DNA of 64,000 bases from CAVYTF01 sp963708205. GTDB taxonomy: Bacteria; Bacteroidota; Bacteroidia; Chitinophagales; Chitinophagaceae. Position 1 is the stretch's first letter, and each line of letters starts with the position of its first letter. Shown in pieces: positions 17,701-26,180 of the stretch. The notes beneath the pieces are model-generated. The model was not told where the DNA came from. It worked only from the letters and a program-made list of their open reading frames with translations, and ran no database searches. The DNA lies in assembly GCA_963708205.1 (NCBI GenBank), contig OY970196.1:2046001-2110000 (forward strand), given 5' to 3'. The position numbers and the translations under genes were made by a program.

Positions 17701-17872
17701 AAATGCAATAGTTTTTGGAAATGCAAATGATAGTAAAAGTGCAGTGATAAAGGAAAGAGCAGAAAATCATTTAAGATTATTTCATTCTTTAGAGCAGTTG
17801 CATGTTTTGCCGAATGTGAATTATTTAACGAAAGTTAGAAATTTGGATGAATTAACGCAAACGGAAGGATAA
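14750..17872 (+). CDS. actB: Alternative complex III subunit ActB, molybdopterin-oxidoreductase-like and Fe-S protein
   Basis: 1040 residues, a B1+B2 fusion. Twin-arginine export motif PRRDFLKYLGF (R48-R49), then an Ala-rich segment and LAASC with Cys68, a possible lipid site. Residues ~70-740 resemble a molybdopterin oxidoreductase core that in ACIII carries no cofactor. The C-terminal ferredoxin part has four cluster motifs: C786/C789/C792/C796; C841/C844/C849/C853; C873/C879/C883 with Thr876 in place of the fourth Cys, as expected for the [3Fe-4S] cluster; and CTFC paired with CQQACP. Electrons flow through these to ActA. 116 bases separate it from actC, holding a repeat copy. Confidence 0.95.
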   Translation: MSDKKYWQSFSERKNTETFHQNSKDEFKEELPFELEENSGLLSAPTPRRDFLKYLGFSTAAAALAASCEIPVRKSIPFTNKPEDIVPGVANYYATTYVQDGDAVSVIAKVRDGRPIKIEGNDLSPITKGGTSARVQASVLDLYDLARLRYPTISNNEVTFETFDKSVADALAGLGTAPLVLLTSTINSPSTLQVIAQFLAKYPGSRHVMYDAVSVSGMLLANEANYGKRAIPSYRFDNAKAIVSIGADFLGTWLSPIEFTKQYSSGKKVNENNPTMVKHIHFESVLSLTGSNADEKYLHRPSEQGNVVLALMNAVNGQGINGVADEKLKDGIQKAAKVLTDNKGAALVVCGSNDPNVQMLVNAINEALGANGKTIDWTTTLNYKQGVDADFAKLVDDMNAGNVGALLIHGANPAYSWFDSKKFTSALNKVKVTISFSPKADETTQLCKYSIPDHHYLESWGDAEPKTGYYSLMQPTINPLFKTRQWQDSLLMWSGANTDYTTFVKQFWAAKIPGGDAAWFTALQNGLVNPVTTAANAPVSFNSANIASSSSTISSAPKGNNTELVLYQKVTIGINGASNPWLQETPDPVSKATWDNYVIVSPAMAKTLLDIDLNKGGDADAYEVHPDRKVVKVSANGKTVFLPAVILPGIAENTIGIAVGYGRTPKIGKAADGSGQNVFMFANMNGNTISFENYNVTIDKPTGDTYKVAITQTHNVYTTSQGTRTEVMKEMTLADFKKKPEEVLEDREKELAPFGGLKDYEREGTIYKYYDKPGIHWGMSVDLNTCTGCSACVVACYAENNVSIVGKSEVLRFHDMAWIRIDRYYSGDSDNPKVVFQPLMCQHCDNAPCENVCPVGATMHSSEGLNQMVYNRCIGTRYCANNCPFKVRRFNWADYTGADSFPDNQDQKVTGVLDPVVFDMNDDLTRMVLNPDVVVRSRGVMEKCTFCVQRLQEAKLKAKKENRTLNTSENNTDVQTACQQACPANAIVFGNANDSKSAVIKERAENHLRLFHSLEQLHVLPNVNYLTKVRNLDELTQTEG

Positions 17873-17886
17873 GCTGCGCAGCGGAC

Positions 17887-17955
17887 AGAAAGATGAAAGG
17901 ATTGCGACGCAACGATGGTAAATAGAATTGGAAATGCTGGTATCAAAAAAAAAAA
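17887..17955 (+). repeat. Dispersed intergenic repeat, subfamily 1, copy A (between actB and actC)
   Basis: Contains GATGAAAGGATTGCGACGCAA followed by CGATGGTAAA, a variable middle, and GCTGGTATCAAAAAA. The same blocks occur at 26181-26242 and, inverted, at 50261-50320. It sits within the act operon, ending 33 bases before the actC start. Confidence 0.8.
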
Positions 17956-17988
17956 TTTACTGAGAGAAATTTTAAATAAAGAAACGAC

Positions 17989-19431
17989 ATGTCAGTATTA
18001 AGATACGAATCTCAACTGAGAGAGCCTTTGGTAACAGGTGATAAAAATTATCACCAGGTTACTGAAGATATTTGTCGCCCGATAGAAGCAAAACCAAGCA
18101 AGCTGTGGTACATTGGTTTTTATATTTCAGTGGCGCTGCTTTGCTTTGGCATTTACAGTGTTTACAGAGATGTCACTTATGGAATAGGACAATGGAATTT
18201 GAATAGAACTGTTGGCTGGGGCTGGGATATTACAAATTTCGTTTGGTGGGTTGGGATTGGTCATGCCGGAACTTTGATCTCAGCCATCTTATTATTATTT
18301 CGACAAGGTTGGAGAACAGGTGTGAACAGAGCCGCAGAAGCGATGACAATTTTTGCGGTGATGTGTGCCGGGCAATTTCCTATTTGGCATATGGGTCGTG
18401 TATGGCTGGCATTTTTTATCATGCCATATCCAAACACGCGTGGACCTGTTTGGATAAATTTTAATTCACCATTACTTTGGGATGTATTTGCCATCTCTAC
18501 TTATTTCACCGTATCATTATTATTCTGGTATTCAGGTTTGCTGCCAGACCTTGCGATGGTACGTGACAGGGCAAAAACCAAGCTTCGAAAATTGCTTTAT
18601 GGCATTGCTTCTTTTGGATGGAGCGGCTCAACTAAACATTGGCAAAGGCATGAGTCTTTATCATTGGTGCTTGCAGGTTTGGCAACGCCTCTTGTATTAT
18701 CAGTGCATACAATTGTATCTTTTGACTTTGCAACTTCAGTAGTTCCTGGCTGGCATACAACTATATTTCCACCATATTTTGTGGCAGGTGCAATTTTTTC
18801 AGGCTTTGCAATGGTGCAAACGCTTTTGTTGGTTGTGAGAAAAGTTTTTGCATTGGAAGATTATATTACACTTGGACACATTGAGGCAATGAATAAAGTA
18901 ATTGTTCTCACTGGGTCAATTGTTGGATGTGCTTATTTAACGGAATTATTCATGGCGTTTTATAGCCAAAACAAATACGAAGGTTATGCATTCTTTTATA
19001 GCCGTGCAAATTTATTCAGCCCTTATGGTTGGGCATATTATGGCATGATGTCTTGCAATGTTTTATCACCGCAAATATTTTGGTTTAGGAAAATGAGAAG
19101 AAATCTTACTGTTACTTTTTTTATGAGCATTATTGTAAATGTGGGCATGTGGTTTGAACGTTTTGTAATTATTGTAACCTCTCTTTATCGTGATTATCTT
19201 CCTTCTTCATGGTCAACTTATTATAGTCCCACCCCGTGGGAAATTGGGTTTTACCTCGGTACATTCGGCTTGTTTTTTACATGCTTCTTTCTTTTTGCAA
19301 AATATTTCCCTGTAATTGCAACAGCGGAAATAAAACATGTATTAAAACAAACGGGAGATAATTATAAAGATAAAATGGGAAGTTTTGAAGCTGAGCCTGT
19401 TGAAGAATTTGCGCACGAGTACGCGCATTGA
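17989..19431 (+). CDS. actC: Alternative complex III subunit ActC, NrfD/PsrC-like quinol-oxidising membrane subunit
   Basis: 480 residues with about ten hydrophobic helices. Recognised as the NrfD/PsrC family through WWVGIGHAGTLISAILLLFRQ, the FPIWHMGRVW segment and LVLSVHTIVSFDFA. In ACIII, ActC binds menaquinol near the periplasmic face and is held between ActB and ActD/F (family knowledge). Cytoplasmic start MSVLRYESQLREP. Followed after 54 bases by actD. Confidence 0.95.
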   Translation: MSVLRYESQLREPLVTGDKNYHQVTEDICRPIEAKPSKLWYIGFYISVALLCFGIYSVYRDVTYGIGQWNLNRTVGWGWDITNFVWWVGIGHAGTLISAILLLFRQGWRTGVNRAAEAMTIFAVMCAGQFPIWHMGRVWLAFFIMPYPNTRGPVWINFNSPLLWDVFAISTYFTVSLLFWYSGLLPDLAMVRDRAKTKLRKLLYGIASFGWSGSTKHWQRHESLSLVLAGLATPLVLSVHTIVSFDFATSVVPGWHTTIFPPYFVAGAIFSGFAMVQTLLLVVRKVFALEDYITLGHIEAMNKVIVLTGSIVGCAYLTELFMAFYSQNKYEGYAFFYSRANLFSPYGWAYYGMMSCNVLSPQIFWFRKMRRNLTVTFFMSIIVNVGMWFERFVIIVTSLYRDYLPSSWSTYYSPTPWEIGFYLGTFGLFFTCFFLFAKYFPVIATAEIKHVLKQTGDNYKDKMGSFEAEPVEEFAHEYAH

Positions 19432-19485
19432 TAAAATTAAAAATTAAAAAGTCAAAATTAAAATTGGCTTTTGAATTTGAAAAAT

Positions 19486-20076
19486 ATGGCAAAAAAGAAA
19501 TTTGTTGTTGGATGTTTTGATGATGAAGCGGTATTATTTCCTGCAGTAAAAAAAATTCGCACTGCAGGATACAAGCTGCATGATGTATATACGCCATTTC
19601 CAATTCATGGTTTAGACCATGCAATAGGTTTGCGCGAAACAAGCCTTCATACTGCCGGTTTTATTTATGGAATCACCGGAACCATCACGGCCTTAAGCGG
19701 AATCGGCTGGATATTTAATGCAGATTGGCCTTTGAATTATGGAGGAAAGCCACACTTTGATTTGCCTGCATGGATTCCGATTACTTTTGAGTTAACCGTA
19801 CTGTTTTCCGCTGTAGGAATGGTGCTAACTTTTTGCTATTTATGCCAAATGTCACCATTCGTGAAAAAACATGTTTTTCATAAACGCGCCACAGATGATT
19901 TAATGGTAATGGTCATAGAATGCACTGCCAAAACAAATGTTGACGACTTATCAGCCTATCTAAAAAGTATTGGCGCAGTGGAAGTGGAGATGCAGGAAGC
20001 AGAATCAGGGTGGTGGCTTGGCACTTATGACAGAGAACAAAAATTAATAATGGATAAAACAATTGAGGTTGCATAA
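19486..20076 (+). CDS. actD: Alternative complex III subunit ActD (DUF3341)
   Basis: About 196 residues. I chose the ATG at 19486 (MAKKKFVVGCFDDE); the frame runs five codons further upstream. DUF3341 layout: soluble N-terminal domain with CFDDEAVLFPAVKKIRTAGY and YTPFPIHGLDHAIGLRET, two membrane helices (~60-85 and ~100-125), soluble C-terminal tail. Structural subunit of ACIII that joins ActC and ActF. It lies in the act operon, 15 bases before actE. Confidence 0.93.
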   Translation: MAKKKFVVGCFDDEAVLFPAVKKIRTAGYKLHDVYTPFPIHGLDHAIGLRETSLHTAGFIYGITGTITALSGIGWIFNADWPLNYGGKPHFDLPAWIPITFELTVLFSAVGMVLTFCYLCQMSPFVKKHVFHKRATDDLMVMVIECTAKTNVDDLSAYLKSIGAVEVEMQEAESGWWLGTYDREQKLIMDKTIEVA

Positions 20077-20091
20077 AATCCGGCAGAAAGT

Positions 20092-20766
20092 ATGTTTAAA
20101 AAAATATTTATTCTTTTTTCAATAGTAACTATCATCTTACAAAGTTGCGATGATGTGCGTCGCAGTCCTGGTGCAGTTTATATGCCGGACATGGGTTATA
20201 GCCGCGCATACGAAACGTATGCTGATCATAGTAATCTTGCAAAAGAAGGAATTTTTTATAACAACATGCCGGTTGCAGGAACCATTGCGCGTGGCGAAGA
20301 GTTGCCTTTTCTTATACAAAAAGATAAGCAGGGCGATACTATTGATTATGTAGCATCAAGACAAATTATAGATCCTTTACCTCCGCTTGATTCCATAAAT
20401 AAAAAGGAAGCCGAAAGATTATTTTTAGTGAATTGCGCAATATGCCACGGAGCCGCATTAAACGGCAATGGACCTTTATATAAAGATGGCAATGGACCGT
20501 TTCCGGCCAAGCCTGCTAATTTCGTAGGCGATCTTCGAATTTTAGCAGAGCCTGAAGGGCAAATGTTTTATGTAGCAACTTATGGAAAAAATTTAATGGG
20601 AAGTTATGCTTCGCAATTAAGCAGAAAGCAGCGCTGGATGGTGGTGCAATACATTAAATTAAAGCAGGCTGAAGCAACACCTGCAGCTGCAGGTGCAAAG
20701 GATAGTACAAAAAATAATTTTATATTTAATTCCTCTAAAACAGGTAATAATAAAGGAAAAAAATAA
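20092..20766 (+). CDS. actE: Alternative complex III subunit ActE, lipid-anchored monoheme cytochrome c
   Basis: 224 residues. Lipoprotein signal peptide with Cys19 (ILQSCDD). One heme site C115-A-I-C118-H119. The sequence GSYASQLSRKQRWMVVQYI holds the C-terminal helix of the cytochrome fold; the Met in NLMGSYA may be the axial ligand. Periplasmic electron carrier in ACIII. The last ~40 residues are low-complexity Ala/Lys/Asn. Its stop overlaps the actF start by one base. Confidence 0.93.
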   Translation: MFKKIFILFSIVTIILQSCDDVRRSPGAVYMPDMGYSRAYETYADHSNLAKEGIFYNNMPVAGTIARGEELPFLIQKDKQGDTIDYVASRQIIDPLPPLDSINKKEAERLFLVNCAICHGAALNGNGPLYKDGNGPFPAKPANFVGDLRILAEPEGQMFYVATYGKNLMGSYASQLSRKQRWMVVQYIKLKQAEATPAAAGAKDSTKNNFIFNSSKTGNNKGKK

Positions 20767-22007
20767 TGGCAGCTATTAAAGAACATTTTGAGATACCTGC
20801 AAAACTAAAGACGTGGTCATTTGCGCTTATTGGTATCGGTGTGCTTACTTTTATTATTGGACTTATAACAAAAGGATTCAGTGGAGATGCGCATGACAAA
20901 GCTGTTTTTTGGGGCACAATAATGTATAATAGTATTTTCTTTACTTTGATTTGCAATGCCAGCATGTTCTTTATTTGCGCAACTACGCTTGCAATGGGTG
21001 GTTGGCAAACAACTTTTCGCAGAGTCCCCGAAGCCATTTCTACTATGGTTCCGATTTTTGGTTCTATTACATTACTTGTATTTATTTATATTGTTTTTAT
21101 TGACCGGAATGCTAATATTTATGAATGGCTTGATGTCAATAAAATCAAACAAAATCATGATGAAGAGTTGATAGGAAAACTTGGTTTTCTTAACCCAACC
21201 TTCTTTATCATCTGGTCTGTTTTAGCAATTGGTTTGTGGTCTTTTCTTGGTGCGAGAATTCGCAAACTTAGTTCAGAAACTGATGAGGCATCTTTAAAAA
21301 ATGACGAGTCAGGAAAAAGCTTTATCTGGAGAAACACAGTGACAGCATCTTTATTCATTGTTTGGTTTGGCTTAACTGTTGGTTCCACTATTCCTTGGTT
21401 TTGGTTGATGAGTCTTGATGCACATTGGTACAGTACAATGTACAGTTGGTACACCTTTGCAAGTTCATTTGTTTCTGGTGTAAGTTTAATAACATTATGG
21501 GTTATTTATTTAAAGAATAAAGGATACCTGGAATATACAAATGAAGAGCATCTGCACGACCTTGGAAAATTCATGTTTGCATTTTCAATTTTCTGGACAT
21601 ATTTATGGTTCTCTCAATACATGCTTATCTGGTACGCAAATATTCCTGAAGAAACTATTTATTTTAAAACACGTGTGCAGGGTGCATATAAAGGAATTTT
21701 CTTTTTGAATTTAATAATCAATTTCATTTGTCCGTTGTTGATTTTGATGAAGCGCGCTGCAAAAAGAAATTATACATTAATGGTATTTATGGGAGTGCTT
21801 ATTTTATTTGGGCACTGGATGGATTTTTATCAAATGAGCATGGGAAGCATTTCAAGGAATGAAGTAACACTTAGCTGGTTAGATTTTGGTATCGCAGCTT
21901 TTTTTATTGGAGTGATGATATTATTTGTTGCAAAAGCATTATCAAAAAAACCACTTGTGCCAAAGTATCATCCTTTCTTAAAAGAAAGTGTTATTCATCA
22001 CACATAA
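20766..22007 (+). CDS. actF: Alternative complex III subunit ActF, quinol:cytochrome c oxidoreductase membrane subunit
   Basis: 413 residues with about ten membrane helices. ActF is a shortened relative of ActC. Recognised by the FALIGIGVLTFIIGLITKGF start, the HWYSTMYSWYTFASSFVSG segment and the WFSQYMLIWYANIPEET stretch. It makes up the second half of the membrane core of ACIII. The ATG overlaps the actE stop (TAATG), so translation is likely coupled. Leads into ctaC after 37 bases. Confidence 0.93.
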   Translation: MAAIKEHFEIPAKLKTWSFALIGIGVLTFIIGLITKGFSGDAHDKAVFWGTIMYNSIFFTLICNASMFFICATTLAMGGWQTTFRRVPEAISTMVPIFGSITLLVFIYIVFIDRNANIYEWLDVNKIKQNHDEELIGKLGFLNPTFFIIWSVLAIGLWSFLGARIRKLSSETDEASLKNDESGKSFIWRNTVTASLFIVWFGLTVGSTIPWFWLMSLDAHWYSTMYSWYTFASSFVSGVSLITLWVIYLKNKGYLEYTNEEHLHDLGKFMFAFSIFWTYLWFSQYMLIWYANIPEETIYFKTRVQGAYKGIFFLNLIINFICPLLILMKRAAKRNYTLMVFMGVLILFGHWMDFYQMSMGSISRNEVTLSWLDFGIAAFFIGVMILFVAKALSKKPLVPKYHPFLKESVIHHT

Positions 22008-22044
22008 TTTAAAAAATTGCAGAACAGAAATTTAAGATAATATC

Positions 22045-23142
22045 ATGTCAATGTTTTTCACACTTGCAGTAATTGTTTTGGTTTTTTTGGTGATATTCCA
22101 AATAGCAAAAGCCGGCGAATATGTGGCTGTGCTTAAAGGAGAAGAAAAAGCATTAAGTCAACAAAATAAAATCAATGGATTTTTAATGATCTCTTTTTTG
22201 ATTTTAGGTTTGATAGCAGTGTATTGGTGCAATGAAAAATTTTATCCAAAAACTTTATTCCCTCAAGGTTCTGCAAGCATCGAGGGCGAAAGAGTTGACA
22301 GCATGTTTATGTGGACGATTGCCATAACAGGCGTTGTATTTTTCATCACGCAAATTGCTTTGTTTTGGTTTGCGTTCCGCTACCAGGCAAGCGAAAAAAG
22401 AAAAGCATATTATTTTGCTCACAATAATACGATGGAATTAATTTGGACTGTTATTCCTGCAATAGCTTTGACTGTATTAGTTGTTATTGGACTTCGCAAC
22501 TGGTTTAGCTTTACAGGAGAAGCGCCCAAAGATGCCATGCAGGTAGAGATAACCGGAAAACAATTTAACTGGATGTATCGTTATCCGGGTGCTGACAATG
22601 TTTTTGGAAAAAAATATTATAAAATGATTGATGATGCCGGTGGAAATGAACTTGGATTATTATGGCATGATAGTGCGGCTATAAATATTAAAGCAGATCC
22701 AAATGGCTTTGATGATATTGTAACAAACGAAGCAATGTACCTGGTAAAAGGTAAGCCTGTGAAGCTTATCATCGGATCAAGAGATGTTATACATGATGTA
22801 GGGTTACCTCATTTCAGAATGAAGATGGATGCAGTGCCTGGCATACCAACTACCATGTGGTTTACACCAAAATACACTACCAAAGAAATGAAGGATAGAA
22901 CAAACAATCCTAACTTTGAGTATGAAATAAGTTGCGATCAAGTGTGCGGCAACGGACATTACTCTATGCGTGGATTGATAAAGGTGGTAACACAAGAAGA
23001 ATTTGATGTTTGGATGGCAAAGCAAAAGCCGGCCTATTATGCGGTTTACCCTGATAAAGATCCATCAATAAAAAAAATGCCGGCACCGTCAGCAACTGAT
23101 ACCACAAAAAAAGTGGCAGTAGTAAATGTTGTTTCAAAATAA
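22045..23142 (+). CDS. ctaC: Cytochrome c oxidase subunit II
   Basis: 365 residues. Holds the CuA centre that takes electrons from the cytochrome: C297, C301, H305 and M308 in CDQVCGNGHYSM, plus the earlier HDVGLPHFRM His. I count four hydrophobic segments (about 3-22, 45-63, 86-110, 128-148) where typical subunit II has two, so there is an N-terminal extension. No cytochrome c domain is fused. It directly follows the ACIII genes, which fits an ACIII-oxidase supercomplex. Confidence 0.95.
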   Translation: MSMFFTLAVIVLVFLVIFQIAKAGEYVAVLKGEEKALSQQNKINGFLMISFLILGLIAVYWCNEKFYPKTLFPQGSASIEGERVDSMFMWTIAITGVVFFITQIALFWFAFRYQASEKRKAYYFAHNNTMELIWTVIPAIALTVLVVIGLRNWFSFTGEAPKDAMQVEITGKQFNWMYRYPGADNVFGKKYYKMIDDAGGNELGLLWHDSAAINIKADPNGFDDIVTNEAMYLVKGKPVKLIIGSRDVIHDVGLPHFRMKMDAVPGIPTTMWFTPKYTTKEMKDRTNNPNFEYEISCDQVCGNGHYSMRGLIKVVTQEEFDVWMAKQKPAYYAVYPDKDPSIKKMPAPSATDTTKKVAVVNVVSK

Positions 23143-23143
23143 G

Positions 23144-23172
23144 AAAGCAAAACTGTAAAGATTTTTTGCTTT
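23144..23172 (+). other. Hairpin in the ctaC-ctaD gap
   Basis: AAAGCAAAA at 23144-23152 pairs with TTTTGCTTT at 23164-23172. No T-run follows, so it is more likely an RNA stability or processing element than a terminator. Confidence 0.4.
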
Positions 23173-23198
23173 AAAAATATTGTTTAAAAAGATTTGAT

Positions 23199-25073
23199 AT
23201 GAGTAACGAAGTTTTTATTCAAACAGATACAGAAACTACGGTTCACAAAACCGAACATCATCACGTCGAAGAACATCACGAACATCACCAATCATTTATT
23301 ACAAAATATGTTTTCAGCCAGGATCATAAAATGATCGCGAAACAATTTTTAATAACAGGAATGATCTGGGCAGTTTTAGGTGGATTGATGTCTGTATTAT
23401 TTCGATTGCAATTAGCTTATCCTGATTCTAATTTTCCATTTTTAGAAACACTTCTTGGTAAATGGGCACCAGGCGGACACATCAGCGCGGAAACATATTA
23501 TGCATTGGTAACCATGCACGGAACGGTAATGGTGTTTTTTGTGTTGACCGCAGGTTTAAGCGGCACGTTTGCTAATTTCCTTATACCATTACAAGTCGGT
23601 GCAAGAGACATGGCTTCGCCATTTTTAAATATGCTTAGCTATTGGTTTTTCTTTATGTCAAGCATAGTAATGTTGTCTTCACTTTTTGTAGAAACAGGAC
23701 CTTTCAGCGGTGGCTGGACGGCTTATGCACCGCTAAGCGCTTTGCATGATGCATCTCCAGGCTCGCAACGCGGTATGGATTTGTGGCTGATATCAATGGC
23801 TCTATTCGTGGTATCATCTTTACTTGGCGGCCTTAATTATATTACTACAATTTTAAACATGCGAACAAAAGGCATGAGCATGACAAGATTGCCTTTAACT
23901 ATTTGGGCATTGTTTTTTACTGCAGTGCTTGGTGTATTATCATTTCCTGTTTTATTATCCGGATTTATTTTGTTGATATTTGATAGAAATTTCGGAACAA
24001 GTTTTTACCTGTCTGATATTTATATAAGTGGTGTTGGAGCCTTGCCAAATGAAGGTGGTAGCGCGATTTTATACCAGCATTTATTTTGGTTTTTAGGGCA
24101 TCCTGAAGTGTATATAATTATTTTGCCGGGCATGGGTTTGGTGTCTGAAGTGATGAGTGTAAATTCCCGCAAACCTATTTTTGGATACATGGCTATGGTT
24201 GGTTCTTTATTTGCAATTGCAATTTTAGCTTTTCTTGTTTGGGCGCATCACATGTTTGTAACCGGTTTAAATCCATTCCTGGGTTCGATATTTGTTTTAC
24301 TTACTTTATTAATTGCGGTTCCATCAGCAATTAAAGTTTTTAATTGGCTTACTACTTTATGGCGGGGAAATATTCGTTTTACACCGGCAATGCTTTATGC
24401 AATCGGGTTTGTAAGTCTTTTTATTTCAGGTGGATTAACGGGAATATTTTTAGGAAATTCAGCGCTTGATATTCATTTGCATGATACTTATTTTGTTGTT
24501 GCACACTTTCATATTGTAATGGGTGTTGCCGGAATTTTTGGAATGCTTTGCGGTGTATATCACTGGTATCCTAAAATGTACGGCAGATATTTAAATAATA
24601 CTTTAGGGTACATACATTTTTGGATCACCATGATTGGTTCTTATCTTATTTTTTGGCCAATGCATTATGAAGGATTAGCCGGAATGCCGCGCCGTTATTA
24701 TGACTTCAGCAATTGGGTAAGCTTTAACCAGTTTCTGGATTTAAATAGATTTATAAGTATTGTTGCAATGGTAGTATTTGCTGCACAAATTTTATTTCTG
24801 CTTAATTTCTTTTATTCAATATGGCATGGAAGAAAAGTAACAGTTAAAAATCCATGGAAAGCAAATACACTTGAGTGGACAACACCGATTCATGCAGGGC
24901 ATGGAAATTGGCCGGGCGAAATTCCTGAAGTGTACAGATGGCCTTACGATTATGCAAAAGACGGTAGAGAGTATATTCCGCAAACAGTGCCAATAGGTTT
25001 CGAAGATACTTCAGATGCCAACCAGGTAAATGCACCGCTTCACCAGGAGTTTTCTCCCGAAAGATCAAAATAA
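23199..25073 (+). CDS. ctaD: Cytochrome c oxidase subunit I
   Basis: 624 residues, 12 or more helices. Reduces oxygen to water and pumps protons. Active-site residues are all present: CuB ligands H301 (HPEVY, with Tyr305 of the His-Tyr link) and H350/H351, heme a3 ligand H436 and heme a ligand H438 in VAHFHIVMG. This is an A-type heme-copper oxidase by HPEVY. The N terminus carries an unusual His/Glu-rich stretch (~residues 16-30) before the first helix. A terminator follows the gene. Confidence 0.97.
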   Translation: MSNEVFIQTDTETTVHKTEHHHVEEHHEHHQSFITKYVFSQDHKMIAKQFLITGMIWAVLGGLMSVLFRLQLAYPDSNFPFLETLLGKWAPGGHISAETYYALVTMHGTVMVFFVLTAGLSGTFANFLIPLQVGARDMASPFLNMLSYWFFFMSSIVMLSSLFVETGPFSGGWTAYAPLSALHDASPGSQRGMDLWLISMALFVVSSLLGGLNYITTILNMRTKGMSMTRLPLTIWALFFTAVLGVLSFPVLLSGFILLIFDRNFGTSFYLSDIYISGVGALPNEGGSAILYQHLFWFLGHPEVYIIILPGMGLVSEVMSVNSRKPIFGYMAMVGSLFAIAILAFLVWAHHMFVTGLNPFLGSIFVLLTLLIAVPSAIKVFNWLTTLWRGNIRFTPAMLYAIGFVSLFISGGLTGIFLGNSALDIHLHDTYFVVAHFHIVMGVAGIFGMLCGVYHWYPKMYGRYLNNTLGYIHFWITMIGSYLIFWPMHYEGLAGMPRRYYDFSNWVSFNQFLDLNRFISIVAMVVFAAQILFLLNFFYSIWHGRKVTVKNPWKANTLEWTTPIHAGHGNWPGEIPEVYRWPYDYAKDGREYIPQTVPIGFEDTSDANQVNAPLHQEFSPERSK

Positions 25074-25084
25074 AAATTCTTTAT

Positions 25085-25111
25085 ATGCCCTGAGAAATCG
25101 GGGCATTTTTA
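25085..25111 (+). terminator. Rho-independent terminator after ctaD
   Basis: ATGCCC pairs with GGGCAT, with an added T-G wobble pair, and T5 follows. It ends the act-ctaCD transcript. Confidence 0.7.
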
Positions 25112-25239
25112 TATAATCTAATTTTTGATTTTGTTTTTTAAAAAAATTATCCAAAAAATTATTGCTTTTTATATCGTTAAAAAATTAAGTCATTACTTTT
25201 TTAAACGAACTTTGCAGCGTTATTAATTTTTGACAACAG

Positions 25240-26136
25240 TTGAACACAACAACGCGCACTTCTGAATCTTTGAAAATATCTCTTAAGGTGAAAGACTATC
25301 TTTTACTTTCAAAATTCACTTTAAGTTTTACTGTTGTTTTTTCTTGTGTAATTTGTTATTTGCTCGCGCCGGATATTTTAGATTTTAATTTAAAAATGAT
25401 TCTACTGCTTTTTATTGCAGGTATGCTCATCACTGCAAGTGCAAATGCAATTAACCAGGCAGTTGAAAAAGATACAGATGCCATGATGAAGCGCACTGCA
25501 AAACGCCCGGTTGCAAGCGGAAGAATGAGCCAAAATGAAGCATTGATTTTTTCTGCATTTACCGGAATCATTGGAGTAATAATGATGTATTTTTTTTTTA
25601 ATCTTACATCTGCGCTGCTATCTGCATTCAGTTTATTTTTATATGCTTTTATTTACACTCCATTAAAAAAAATAAGCGCTGTTTCGGTTTTAGTTGGTGC
25701 GTTTCCCGGTGCGCTGCCTTGCCTTATCGGATGGGTTGCGGCAACAAATAATTTCAGCGTTGGTGGATGGATATTATTTGCGATACAATTTTTATGGCAG
25801 TTTCCCCACTTTTGGGCAATAGCCTGGGTTGCGCATAATGATTATACAAAAGCTGGCTTTAAATTATTACCAAATAATAATGGTCCTACAAAGCTTACTG
25901 CGATTCAATCTGTTTTATATGCAATGATGATGGTGCCAATTGGGATGCTGCCATTTTATTATGGCATGAGTGGCATAATAAGTTTTTGGATAGTGCTTGT
26001 TTGTAATTTATTTATCGTTTTTCAATGTCTTCGTTTGTATAAAGACATGAATGCAAAAGCTGCGCGGCGTGTGATGTTTAGCAGTTATATTTATTTGCCA
26101 ATAGTTTTGCTTGCTTTGCTTGCTGATAAAATTTGA
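25240..26136 (+). CDS. ctaB: Protoheme IX farnesyltransferase (heme O synthase)
   Basis: 298 residues, UbiA-type prenyltransferase with about eight helices. Adds farnesyl to heme b to give heme O, precursor of the heme A needed by CtaD. Motifs: INQAVEKDTDAMMKRTAKRP (Asp-rich binding site) and a second site around NDYTKAGFKLLPNN. An in-frame TGA at 25231 leaves TTG at 25240 or TTG at 25270 as starts; the first ATG lies beyond the first helix. Heme A synthase (ctaA) is not in the window. Confidence 0.93.
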   Translation: MNTTTRTSESLKISLKVKDYLLLSKFTLSFTVVFSCVICYLLAPDILDFNLKMILLLFIAGMLITASANAINQAVEKDTDAMMKRTAKRPVASGRMSQNEALIFSAFTGIIGVIMMYFFFNLTSALLSAFSLFLYAFIYTPLKKISAVSVLVGAFPGALPCLIGWVAATNNFSVGGWILFAIQFLWQFPHFWAIAWVAHNDYTKAGFKLLPNNNGPTKLTAIQSVLYAMMMVPIGMLPFYYGMSGIISFWIVLVCNLFIVFQCLRLYKDMNAKAARRVMFSSYIYLPIVLLALLADKI

Positions 26137-26180
26137 TAAATTTTTATGCATAAAGATGAAAGCTAAATTGATGTGCGAAC

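Noticed and set aside
17873..17882. Palindrome GCTGCGCAGC right after the actB stop
   Set aside because: Ten bases, no T-run, single occurrence; too short to call a terminator or operator.
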